DNA of 64,000 bases, from NCBI GenBank assembly GCA_022826755.1, contig JAJDUG010000059.1:1-64000 (forward strand). The letters run 5' to 3'. A program made the position numbers and the translations under genes. This stretch comes from Acidobacteriota bacterium (GTDB lineage: Bacteria > Acidobacteriota > Terriglobia > Versatilivoradales > Versatilivoraceae). Shown piece after piece: positions 1 through 7,376 of this stretch (position 1 is its first letter; every line of letters starts with the position of its first letter). The notes beneath the pieces are model-generated. The model had not been told where the DNA came from. It did no database searches and saw only the letters and a program-made list of their open reading frames with translations.

Positions 1-155
1 AGTTACAGAAGCGTTTCGGTGTCGCTTGTCGTTCGAGCAAGTCCACCCGTATTCGTGTGAATTTGTGTTCATTCGTGGTTCGTCTTTATTAACGACCCCT
101 GTTTCACCCTCGAATGATCTGCCCCGTCGTGGGGGGCGGGGGCGCGGCTTGCCTG
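1..155 (+). repeat. Dispersed intergenic repeat, copy A1
   Basis: This segment carries the motif TTCATTCGTGGTTCGTC followed by a G-rich stretch around GATCTGCCCCGTCGTGG. Read on the opposite strand, 33363-33519 is nearly the same sequence over its whole length, with only scattered substitutions and one-base indels. The left edge of this copy lies outside the window. It holds no convincing gene. The apparent short reading frames here (translations containing phrases like FIRGSS) are a by-product of the repeat. Confidence 0.85.
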
Positions 156-204
156 ATACAACCGCCTTGCCCCGATTGCGGGCCTCCTGCGTCTCGTTTC
201 GCGC

Positions 205-275
205 GAGGCGGCTTTCCCTGCAGCAGCATCCCGTTCTGGTAGTCCTGTGCATCCTGTGCATCGATGTTCAATAGG
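205..275 (+). repeat. Dispersed repeat of the CCTGTGCATCC family, copy C1
   Basis: The stretch contains CAGCAGCATCCCGTTCTGG followed by two direct copies of TCCTGTGCATC. The same arrangement (CAGCAACGTCCCGTCCTG, then ATCCTGTGCATCC) recurs at 15090-15150. Both copies sit in gene-free gaps. No coding content is seen. Confidence 0.7.
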
Positions 276-308
276 TAGAAAACCGGTTTAACGGAACAGG
301 GGCCTATA

Positions 309-385
309 CCCGATAGGCCATGAAGGTTCCCAGTTTCTCTCTCGGGTGGTTTGCTACGTCGTGGGGGACGCGGGCCGGACTTGTC
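309..385 (+). repeat. Short dispersed repeat, copy F1
   Basis: CCCGATAGGCCAT, then TTTCTCTCTCGG, then CGGGCCGGACTTG occur here in the same order and spacing as at 61291-61361. Similarity is interrupted but collinear. The remaining bases up to 519 contain no recognisable gene or structure other than the ribosome-binding site of the next gene. Confidence 0.5.
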
Positions 386-519
386 ATGATCACCCTCCGG
401 TGACGGATTCGAGGTCGCCAAACGGCAGCGGTACTTACGGCGTTTTCCGGTTGGCCTGGTGGACACTCTGGGATATCTTCAGGGCAACCTGGGACAGCGA
501 CCGGAGTCGGGGAGGCAAC

Positions 520-1854
520 ATGATCCTGAAAGCCTGGATGCGTTCGAGCCTGATGCGGGGTCTGGCGTGCGGCGTGCTGACCTCTTTGGCAGTGCTCCCG
601 TTCTGGAAGGGGAGTGAGACCGGACCGTCGGGGGCTGCTCTGCCTCCTGCCATTGCCGGCATTGCCGGGACCGCATCGGCGGCGCCGTCAACGGCCGAGG
701 AATGGACCGATTTCAGGGGGCCGAGGCGCGACGGCCATTATCGGGGAGTCCCCCTCCTCACCCTTTGGCCCGAGCAGGGGTTGAAACCCCTCTGGCGCCG
801 AACCGTCGGCGGCGGGTACGCCTCCCTGGTGCTGGCCGAGGGGCGGGCCTTCACCATCGAGCAGCGCGGCGCCCGGGAAGTGGTGGCGGCTTACGATCTG
901 CGGACGGGAGATGAGATCTGGACCCATTCCTGGGAGGCCGGCTTCGAGGAGTCGCTGGGCGGCGACGGGCCCCGAGCCACTCCCACATGGCACGAGGGCC
1001 GAATCTACGCGCTGGGAGCCACCGGAGAATTGCACTGCCTGGATGCCTCCGAGGGGCGGATGATCTGGTCTCGGAACATTCTGAAGGACAGTCGGGCCAG
1101 GAACCTGACCTGGGGCATGTCGGCCTCGCCCCTGATCGTGGATGAGAAGGTCATTGTGCTGCCGGGAGGTTCCCGCGGCAGATCGGTGGCGGCCTACCAC
1201 AAGGAAACTGGGAATGCCTTGTGGAAATCGCTGAGCGACAAGCAGGCCTACACCTCCCCCATGTGGGTCACCCTGGCCGGAAAACCCCAGCTTCTGATCG
1301 TGAGCGCCAAGCGGATGATGGGGCTCTCGGACGAGGATGGATCTTTGCTTTGGGACTTTCCCTGGATCACCGACTATGACGTCAACGTCGCCCAACCGAT
1401 CCTGTTGGGACAGGACCGGGTATTCATCTCGGCGGGCTATGGCCATGGCGCGGCGGTGGTGCGGGTAAACCGGACTTCCGCGGGTTTTGCGGCAAGCGCC
1501 CTGTGGGAGAATCGCCGCATGAAGAACAAATTCACCAGTTCCGTGCTGAAGGACGGATTCATCTACGGGCTGGACGAGGGCATTCTGGCCTCTATTCGGG
1601 CCGGGACCGGCGAGCTCATGTGGAAAGGGGGCCGCTACGGGCATGGACAGCTCCTGCTGGCCGGGGACCACCTGATCGTTCTGACCGAGTCGGGCGACCT
1701 GGTGCTGGTCAAGGCCGATCCCGAGCGGCACCACGAGTTGACCCGCTTTTCCGCGATTGGGGGCAAGACCTGGAATCACCCGGCCATCTCCGAAGGATTT
1801 CTGCTGGTTCGAAATTCCCAGGAAATGGCTTGCTTCGACCTGGCTTTGAGATAG
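520..1854 (+). CDS. Secreted or membrane-anchored PQQ-like beta-propeller repeat protein
   Basis: A 444-residue protein starting at the ATG at 520, preceded by GGAGG at suitable spacing; the frame is open upstream to 346 but that part is repeat-derived. Residues about 7-30 form a hydrophobic signal peptide or anchor. The rest contains repeated blades ending in YDLRTGDEIW, LDASEGRMIW, YHKETGNALW, LSDEDGSLLW and RAGTGELMW, the tryptophan-docking pattern of PQQ/BamB-type propellers. Such proteins act outside the cytoplasm as scaffolds or, with extra residues, as quinoprotein dehydrogenases; no cofactor-binding signature is evident, so enzymatic activity is not claimed. The next gene starts four bases after its stop, suggesting co-transcription. 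Confidence 0.85.
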   Translation: MILKAWMRSSLMRGLACGVLTSLAVLPFWKGSETGPSGAALPPAIAGIAGTASAAPSTAEEWTDFRGPRRDGHYRGVPLLTLWPEQGLKPLWRRTVGGGYASLVLAEGRAFTIEQRGAREVVAAYDLRTGDEIWTHSWEAGFEESLGGDGPRATPTWHEGRIYALGATGELHCLDASEGRMIWSRNILKDSRARNLTWGMSASPLIVDEKVIVLPGGSRGRSVAAYHKETGNALWKSLSDKQAYTSPMWVTLAGKPQLLIVSAKRMMGLSDEDGSLLWDFPWITDYDVNVAQPILLGQDRVFISAGYGHGAAVVRVNRTSAGFAASALWENRRMKNKFTSSVLKDGFIYGLDEGILASIRAGTGELMWKGGRYGHGQLLLAGDHLIVLTESGDLVLVKADPERHHELTRFSAIGGKTWNHPAISEGFLLVRNSQEMACFDLALR

Positions 1855-1858
1855 CGTC

Positions 1859-2398
1859 ATGGCCAAGGCCCGGTCCATCCTCGAGGCGCTTTGCAGGGCG
1901 GGAGTCACCGACCTGGTGGGATTGCCCGACAACAGCTCGGCGGCCCTGTTCTCCCTTCTGAAGGAGGGCGGAGAGCCCGTCATCCGCCTGGTCACCCGTG
2001 AAGGGGAGGCTTTCGCCATGGCGGCTGGGCTTTGGATGGGAGGCCGAGCCCCGGCCGTCCTGATTCAGAACACCGGCTTGCTGGAGAGCGGGGACAGCTT
2101 TCGCGGCACGGTCCTGCGAATGAGAATCCCCCTTCTCTGTCTGATCACCTTTCGGGGCTATGCCAAGCTGGAAGCCGCCGGGCACCGCTCTGTCGAAACC
2201 GACCCGCTGCTGCTGAGCCGTCCCGACCTGGACTCGGCGGCGCTGCTCACCGAGCCTACCCTGCGGGCTTGGGGACTCCCCTTCGACTACCTCCACGACG
2301 AGCAGGACGTTCCCAAGGTCAATGCCTCGGTGGAGAAGGCCCATCGGTTGTCGACGCCCGTCGCCCTGCTGGTGACGCGGGACACGACTTCGGATTGA
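1859..2398 (+). CDS. Thiamine-diphosphate enzyme N-terminal (Pyr) subunit, sulfopyruvate/phosphonopyruvate decarboxylase-like
   Basis: 179 residues matching only the N-terminal pyrimidine-binding half of ThDP-dependent 2-oxoacid decarboxylases. The segment TREGEAFAMAAG contains the conserved glutamate that activates the cofactor. A stand-alone subunit of this size is typical of two-subunit sulfopyruvate decarboxylases (ComD/ComE) and related phosphonopyruvate-type decarboxylases. The matching C-terminal half is encoded at 6453-7064, about 4 kb downstream on the same strand, with three genes in between. The substrate cannot be told from sequence; sulfopyruvate, phosphonopyruvate or another short 2-oxoacid are all possible. 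It follows the propeller gene by four bases. Confidence 0.75.
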   Translation: MAKARSILEALCRAGVTDLVGLPDNSSAALFSLLKEGGEPVIRLVTREGEAFAMAAGLWMGGRAPAVLIQNTGLLESGDSFRGTVLRMRIPLLCLITFRGYAKLEAAGHRSVETDPLLLSRPDLDSAALLTEPTLRAWGLPFDYLHDEQDVPKVNASVEKAHRLSTPVALLVTRDTTSD

Positions 2399-2462
2399 GA
2401 CCGCAGCCGGCGGTCCGACTCCTCCAACCACATCCCCTGCATCCCGTCTTCCGGGAAAAAAC

Positions 2463-2645
2463 GCGCCCGATAGCCTGAAGGTCACCCGCCAGAAGCGAAG
2501 CGGATTTTTCGCCGACTGCAGCCGGCAGGAGTTCGAGCGGCGCCTGGAACGGCTCCGGGAAGAGATGGAGCGGTCCGGTGTCGACTGGTATTTCCTGGGG
2601 TCCTTCATGGATTACTCCCTCAATATCGGCGGTCGCGCCCCCAGA
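2463..2645 (+). pseudogene. Possible N-terminal remnant of a creatinase/M24-type peptidase
   Basis: An open frame without a good start runs from about 2400 and encodes SRQEFERRLERLREEMERSG followed by a VDWYFLGSF-like strand. This resembles the first helix and strand of the creatinase N-terminal domain found in M24 aminopeptidases. The frame then runs straight into the dispersed repeat at 2653, and nothing downstream continues the family. I read it as a gene stub truncated at the repeat. The similarity is short, so an unrelated small gene is possible. Confidence 0.3.
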
Positions 2646-2652
2646 ACCAACG

Positions 2653-2762
2653 ACTCATCAATCCGTTTATTGGTGTTCATTCGTGTCCATTCGTGGTTCG
2701 TCGTTTTCCTTGGTGGATAACTCTTGTCGGTCCTTTGTGCCCTTCGTGGGTGTCGCTGATGG
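2653..2762 (+). repeat. Dispersed repeat, ATTCGTGTCCATTCGTGG family, copy B1
   Basis: Begins ACTCATCAATCCGTTTATTGG and continues with TTCATTCGTGTCCATTCGTGG, GGTGGATAACTCTT and CCCTTCGTGGGTGTCGC. The same blocks occur in the same order at 33585-33735 and partly at 34934-35000 and 43188-43260. It fills much of the gap between 2398 and 2885. The remaining bases up to 2870 look unique and featureless. Confidence 0.85.
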
Positions 2763-2884
2763 ACAACCCCCTCGATTGGTTTCAAATTTGTTGTCAAGCA
2801 AGGGCGTCTTGTACCCGCGGCACTTAGGGCGTAAAATCGGTTCCACTTGCAACCGCGACGGGACTGCCGGAGGGAGGTTGGATC

Positions 2885-3856
2885 ATGCGAATCGTCCTTA
2901 TAGCCATCACCGTGGTCTGCCTTGGCGTGGCCTGGAACTGCGCGTCGGATCCGCCTCTGCCTTCAGAGACCGACACCCTCAAATTGATCGCGGACGGAGT
3001 GTGGTTCCGGATGGGCGAGCGAGAGCATGGACACTGCAACAACGTGGTCATTGACGTCGGGGAAGGCCTGCTGGTGGTGGATGCGAACTTCCCAAGCGGC
3101 GCCCGGGCGCTCATGAAGGACATCAAGCAGGTCACCACCAAGCCGATCAGCTACGTGTTCGACACCCATCATCACGGGGACCATGCCTATGGCAACGCGG
3201 TCTGGACCCGGGCCGGCGCCACCACGCTGGCGCATATCGGGGTGGCCGAGGAGATGAAGCGCTATGAGCCCGCCCGCTGGCAGCAGGCGGCGAAGAGTCG
3301 CGAGGATGTGGCCGCGGTGGGCGAGGATACGGTGCAACCCCCGCAAAAGACCTTCAGCCAGGTCCCGCACGTACTGGAAGGGGCGAGCCGTCGGGTGGAG
3401 TTCCACCACTTCGGATGGGCCCACACCCGCGGGGACGGCATGGTCTATCTGCCGGAGGAGAAGATACTGTGCACGGGCGACGCAATCGTGAACGGGCCCT
3501 TCAACTACACGGGCGACGGCAACACCGGCAACTGGCCGGGGGTGGTCGGCAAGGCCTTGGAGTTGGGCTTCGAAACCATCCTGCCGGGCCACGGCTCCTC
3601 GGGCGGGCGGGAGATTGCCGAAGGGCAGCGGAAGTTTTTCCAGGAAGTCAACACTGCCGTCGAGAAAGCCTTCAACGACAAGACGCCGCTGCAAGACCTG
3701 GTGACGCTGGAGGACGGAGCCGGCGTGGCGACGACCGTGGAACTGTCGGATGAGGTCGGCAACTGGGTCGGCAATCGGTTTGCGGAACAGGTGCGAGTGC
3801 GGTTCGCGGAACTCGCCGAGGGCAAGCCCCACGGGGAGATCCTGGGCGGACCCTGA
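2885..3856 (+). CDS. Exported metallo-beta-lactamase-fold hydrolase
   Basis: 323 residues; ATG preceded by GGAGG seven bases upstream. Residues 1-18 are a signal peptide, ending near a cysteine (AWNCAS) that does not fit a strict lipobox. The zinc-site signature THHHGDH lies at about residues 94-100, with further fold markers FGWAHTRGD, GD (in ILCTGDAIV) and LPGHG. The family covers diverse hydrolases, including subclass B3-like lactamases, glyoxalase II-type and quinoprotein relay proteins; the substrate is unknown. It lies between the two halves of the ThDP decarboxylase, forming a plausible operon with 3896-6465. Confidence 0.85.
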   Translation: MRIVLIAITVVCLGVAWNCASDPPLPSETDTLKLIADGVWFRMGEREHGHCNNVVIDVGEGLLVVDANFPSGARALMKDIKQVTTKPISYVFDTHHHGDHAYGNAVWTRAGATTLAHIGVAEEMKRYEPARWQQAAKSREDVAAVGEDTVQPPQKTFSQVPHVLEGASRRVEFHHFGWAHTRGDGMVYLPEEKILCTGDAIVNGPFNYTGDGNTGNWPGVVGKALELGFETILPGHGSSGGREIAEGQRKFFQEVNTAVEKAFNDKTPLQDLVTLEDGAGVATTVELSDEVGNWVGNRFAEQVRVRFAELAEGKPHGEILGGP

Positions 3857-3895
3857 AAGGCTCCATGAATACAAGCGTTCCCAAGAGTCCTCCGC

Positions 3896-5236
3896 ATGCC
3901 TAAATCCCGGCTTCCGATGATCTCCCGCAGAAAAGTGATGGCGGGGATTCCGGCGGCGCTGCTGCTGGCGCGCTGCCGTCCCAGGACGCCCGAACGCCCC
4001 AGGATCGCAGCCCTGGTCACCGAATATCGCCGCCGGGCCCACGGCCAGCATATCGTGGACCGTTTCCTGGGCGGCTACGGCTGGGGAGGTCGATTTCACC
4101 GGCCCCCCATGGATGTGGTGTCGCTCTACGTGGACCAGGTCCGGGAGAGCGATCTCAGTCGCGACCGGGCCCGGCAGTATCCCTCCATGAAGATCTATCC
4201 CACCATCGCCGAAGCTTTGACGCGTGGTGGAGACAGACTCGCGGTGGACGGGGTTCTGCTGATCGGCGAGCACGGGACCTATCCCCGGAACGAGAAGGGG
4301 CAGACCATGTACCCGCGCTACGAGTTCTTCCGGCAGATCGTGGAGGTCTTCCGGGCAAGCGGACGCGGCGTGCCGGTGTTCAACGACAAGCATCTTTCCT
4401 GGAAGTGGGAATGGGCGGAGGAGATGGTGGAAACGGCCAGGGAACTGGACTTTGCCTTGATGGCCGGCTCCAGTATTCCGGTGGCTTGGCGCCTTCCCCC
4501 GTTGGAGTTGCCCTCGGATGCCGAGGTGGACGAGGCCATGGTGATCGGCGCCGGCGGCGGGGCCGACAGTTACGGCTTTCACGGGTTCGAAGCGATGCAG
4601 TGCATGGTCGAGCGGCGGCGGGAAGCGGAAACCGGGGTGGCGGCGCTGCACGCGGTCCGCGGCCCCAGGGTGTGGGAGGCGCTGCGGGCGGGATCCTGGG
4701 ACCGGGGTGGATGGGATCCCGAGCTCTTCGAGGCCTGCCTGTGCCGCAGCTTGGCCCTGACCTCGACCCGGAAGGGCTTCGACCACAGCTACCCCCCCTT
4801 GGAGAAAATACCCGGGCTGGTCAAGGACCGGGTCACCGACTCCGGCCCTCAACTGGACCAGCCCCTGGCTTTTCGCTGCGAATATGGCGACGGGATGAAG
4901 GCCACGCTGCTCCTGCTGGAAGGCCTGACCATGGGTTGGACCTTTGCGGCCCGTCTGAAGAATCCGCAGCGACTGGTTTCCACTCACTTCTACCTTCCGG
5001 TGCGCGGGTTGGGCGGGGGCGCCGAGGCCAATTTCTTCAGCCCACTGGTGAACGGCATCGAGAAGATGTTTCTGACCGGCAAGGCAACCTACCCGGTGGA
5101 GCGGACCCTGCTGACCGGCGGAATGACCGAAGCGGGCGTGGATTCCCTGTGGAAAGGGCAGCGCCGCCTTGAAACGCCCCACCTGGCGGTTCGCTATCGA
5201 TCCACTCCCGAACCCACCTATCGGAGATTCTCGTGA
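3896..5236 (+). CDS. Tat-signal protein of unknown function, paralogue 1
   Basis: 446 residues. The N-terminus contains SRRKVMAGIPAALLLARC, a twin-arginine-type signal. The mature part contains segments shared with the next gene: MDVVSLYVDQ, IAEALTRGGDRLAVDGVLLI, VFNDKHLSW, AGSSIPVAWRLPPLELP, AMQCMVERRR and YGDGMKATLLLLEG. I do not recognise an enzyme family with confidence; the alternating strands and helices suggest an alpha/beta fold. Its stop overlaps the start of 5233-6465 by four bases (GTGA), so the two are translationally coupled. Association with the split ThDP enzyme and the metallo-hydrolase suggests one pathway. Confidence 0.7.
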   Translation: MPKSRLPMISRRKVMAGIPAALLLARCRPRTPERPRIAALVTEYRRRAHGQHIVDRFLGGYGWGGRFHRPPMDVVSLYVDQVRESDLSRDRARQYPSMKIYPTIAEALTRGGDRLAVDGVLLIGEHGTYPRNEKGQTMYPRYEFFRQIVEVFRASGRGVPVFNDKHLSWKWEWAEEMVETARELDFALMAGSSIPVAWRLPPLELPSDAEVDEAMVIGAGGGADSYGFHGFEAMQCMVERRREAETGVAALHAVRGPRVWEALRAGSWDRGGWDPELFEACLCRSLALTSTRKGFDHSYPPLEKIPGLVKDRVTDSGPQLDQPLAFRCEYGDGMKATLLLLEGLTMGWTFAARLKNPQRLVSTHFYLPVRGLGGGAEANFFSPLVNGIEKMFLTGKATYPVERTLLTGGMTEAGVDSLWKGQRRLETPHLAVRYRSTPEPTYRRFS

Positions 5237-6465
5237 CGGGCCGGCGCAACTTCCTGAAAATGGCTTCGGCCGTACCGGGGGCCGGCTTGTCGAGCCGGCC
5301 CCGGCCAGGCGCCAGGAGGTTGGCCATCCTGGCTTCCCGCTGGACTCCCGGCTCCCCGGCCCGCCGGATTGCCGACCGCTTCCTGATCGGATACCCGCGA
5401 GAGGGCAGGTGGCGCCGGCCCGCCATGGAGGTGGTCTCTCTCTACCTGGACCAGACTCCTGATGCGGACCAGAGCCGGGAGCGCTCCGCCGAGTTCGGAT
5501 TCAGGACCTATCCTTCCGTCGCCGAAGCCCTGCGCTGCGGCAGGGACCGTCTGGCGGTTGACGGGGTGCTGATACTTGCCGGACAGGGAGATGATTCGAG
5601 CAGCGGTCTCTCGGGCCCCGACCTGGTTGGGCCGATGGTCAGGGTCTTCGAGGAGGACCGCCGGGCCGTTCCGGTCTATTGGGATGAACCTCTCGGCCTC
5701 GCGCAGGCCCGCAAGATGGTGGAAGCCTCCCGGGAACTGGGGTTCCCGGTGCTGGCCGGATCCTCCCTGCCAATGACCTGGAGGCTGCCTCCTCTGGAGT
5801 TGCCGACGGGCAGCCGGGTGGAGCAGGCCCTGTTGGTGGGCATCGGCTTCGGGCGCTCCGATCGCTACCGGGCCCTGGAAACCCTGCAGGCCATGGTGGA
5901 GCGGCGCAGCGGCGGCGAAACCGGCGTGCGGTCGGTGCAGTCGGTGGCAGGCCAAGCGGTGTGGCGCGCCGGCAGCAGCGGTCGTTGGTCCCGTGAGTTG
6001 CTGCAAGCAGCCGTGGCCCGATCCGACTCCCTGCAGGGAGAGACCTTGAAGGACGGGCGCCCCCGGGATCTGGTCAACAGCGGGGAATTGCCCCGGCTGG
6101 TCGAGCATCCCGAGGCCTGCCTGGTGGACTATTCCGACGGAGTCAAGGCGGCGGTGCTGATGCTCAACGGAGCCGTGGGGGACTTCACCTTTGCGGCCCG
6201 CCTGCGCGACCATTCCGAGGTTGCATCGACCCAGTTCCTTCTCCCCCCGGAACCCAACCGTGCCGGCTCGACCTGCCTGGCGGCCCGGATCGAGGACCTG
6301 ATTCAATCGGGACGAAGTCCGGTTCGTCCGGAACGGGCCTGGGTTGCCAGCGGCATTCTGGATCGCTGGGTGGAATCCAGGAAAAAGGGTGGCCTCGCTC
6401 TGGAGACTCCGGAACTGACGCTGGAGTACCGGCCCTCCGCCGAATCCTCTTTTTGCGGATCCTGA
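5233..6465 (+). CDS. Tat-signal protein of unknown function, paralogue 2
   Basis: 410 residues from a GTG that overlaps the previous stop (GTGA). The N-terminus RRNFLKMASAVPG is a textbook twin-arginine signal. It aligns with the preceding gene along its whole length: MEVVSLYLDQ, VAEALRCGRDRLAVDGVLIL, LAGSSLPMTWRLPPLELP, LQAMVERRSGGETG, YSDGVKAAVLMLNG and FTFAARLRD. The pair therefore arose by tandem duplication and has diverged considerably. Function unknown. Its last 13 bases overlap the TTG start proposed for the ThDP-binding subunit at 6453. Confidence 0.7.
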   Translation: MTGRRNFLKMASAVPGAGLSSRPRPGARRLAILASRWTPGSPARRIADRFLIGYPREGRWRRPAMEVVSLYLDQTPDADQSRERSAEFGFRTYPSVAEALRCGRDRLAVDGVLILAGQGDDSSSGLSGPDLVGPMVRVFEEDRRAVPVYWDEPLGLAQARKMVEASRELGFPVLAGSSLPMTWRLPPLELPTGSRVEQALLVGIGFGRSDRYRALETLQAMVERRSGGETGVRSVQSVAGQAVWRAGSSGRWSRELLQAAVARSDSLQGETLKDGRPRDLVNSGELPRLVEHPEACLVDYSDGVKAAVLMLNGAVGDFTFAARLRDHSEVASTQFLLPPEPNRAGSTCLAARIEDLIQSGRSPVRPERAWVASGILDRWVESRKKGGLALETPELTLEYRPSAESSFCGS

Positions 6466-7064
6466 TCGTGCTGACCAAGCAGGAATTGCTGCAACCCCTG
6501 GCGTCCCTGAGGACCGACGAGGTGGTGGTGACCACCATGGGCGTGGTGCGGCCCTGGTCCAGGTTCTCGGACAGCCCGCTGGACTTCGCCTCGGCAGACA
6601 GCGCCATGGGCCACGTTGCCGATCTGGCCCTGGGCATTGCCCTGGCCCAGCCCCATCGCAGGGTCATCTGCCTGAACGGTGACGGCAGCCTCCTGATGAC
6701 GCTGGGCTCCCTGGCCACGGTGGTGGAAGCGGGAGCCCGCAACCTGATCCTCTTCACGGTTGAGAACCGGACCTTTGAAATCACCGGAAATCAAGCCATT
6801 GCGGGTGCCGGCCGGGTGGACTTCGCCGGGATGGCCCGGGCGGCGGGTTTCGCCAGGACCTACGCTTTCGATGATCCGGCCTGCTATGCTAACGCCCTTC
6901 CGGAGATTCTGCGGGACCCCGGTCCGGTGTTCGTGGCCGCGCGGGTCGAACCCGGGTCAGAGGGTCCGCTTTCCCGCAGCCGGAAGGGGGAGCCGGTGCC
7001 ATACCTGCAACCCTCGCTGGCCGAGTCGGCCCACCGATTGAGGAAAGCCCTGATTAATTGTTAG
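6453..7064 (+). CDS. Thiamine-diphosphate enzyme C-terminal (PP) subunit, sulfopyruvate/phosphonopyruvate decarboxylase-like
   Basis: 203 residues from TTG 6453; a GTG at 6468, just after the previous stop, is equally possible. It contains the ThDP/Mg motif beginning GDGSLLMTLGSLATV and ending near the asparagine of VENRTFEITGNQ, plus SADSAMGHVADLALGIALA upstream of it. This is the diphosphate-binding half of a two-subunit 2-oxoacid decarboxylase (ComE-like). Its partner is most likely 1859-2398. Having the halves at opposite ends of a five-gene set instead of adjacent is unusual. Confidence 0.75.
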   Translation: MRILIVLTKQELLQPLASLRTDEVVVTTMGVVRPWSRFSDSPLDFASADSAMGHVADLALGIALAQPHRRVICLNGDGSLLMTLGSLATVVEAGARNLILFTVENRTFEITGNQAIAGAGRVDFAGMARAAGFARTYAFDDPACYANALPEILRDPGPVFVAARVEPGSEGPLSRSRKGEPVPYLQPSLAESAHRLRKALINC

Positions 7065-7068
7065 CGAC

Positions 7069-7376
7069 TTGACGGGCATCTCTGGTATTCTGATACACGG
7101 CGCGGGTAGCGCGTTTGATGGCCCGGCAACCCATTTCGCCAAGCGGCGCTCCGGCAGTCATTCGGCGCCAGAGGTGCCGCACGGTTCGACGGCATTATCG
7201 GAATACACGATATTCAACTTAAATCCTCTGACATTTCGCAGCGGGAATTTCCGGCTCGTGGACGGCTCAAAAGCCTTCCTTCGGGAAGCCGCGGACACCT
7301 GGAAAGCCCTCCGGGGACAGGAGGGTCCGGTTCACGGTGACAGGCACGGCCGGTCGCAGGCTTTGAAAGGAGAATC
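7069..7376 (+). promoter_or_regulatory. Promoter and long, possibly structured leader upstream of korA
   Basis: TTGACG at 7069 and TGATAC at 7091 (16-base spacer) form a plausible sigma-70 promoter. About 300 non-coding bases follow before the korA start. They contain GGCCCGGCAACCC near 7120, recalling the GGCAACC core of SAM-type riboswitches, a GC-rich repeat-like segment (GCGCGGGTAGCGC), and a CTTCC-UUCG-GGAAG hairpin at 7275-7288. AAAGGAGA precedes korA. A riboswitch is not established; the match to SAM consensus is incomplete. Confidence 0.35.

Noticed and set aside
2963-5182. 739-codon minus-strand reading frame opposite the MBL and Tat genes
   Set aside because: It is the antisense shadow of two well-supported genes; high GC keeps stop codons rare. 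Composition is Gly/His/Gln-rich without motifs.
7110-7165. A SAM riboswitch call on GGCCCGGCAACCC
   Set aside because: The upstream kink-turn and the rest of the SAM-I/IV core cannot be matched by eye, and the downstream genes are not in methionine metabolism.
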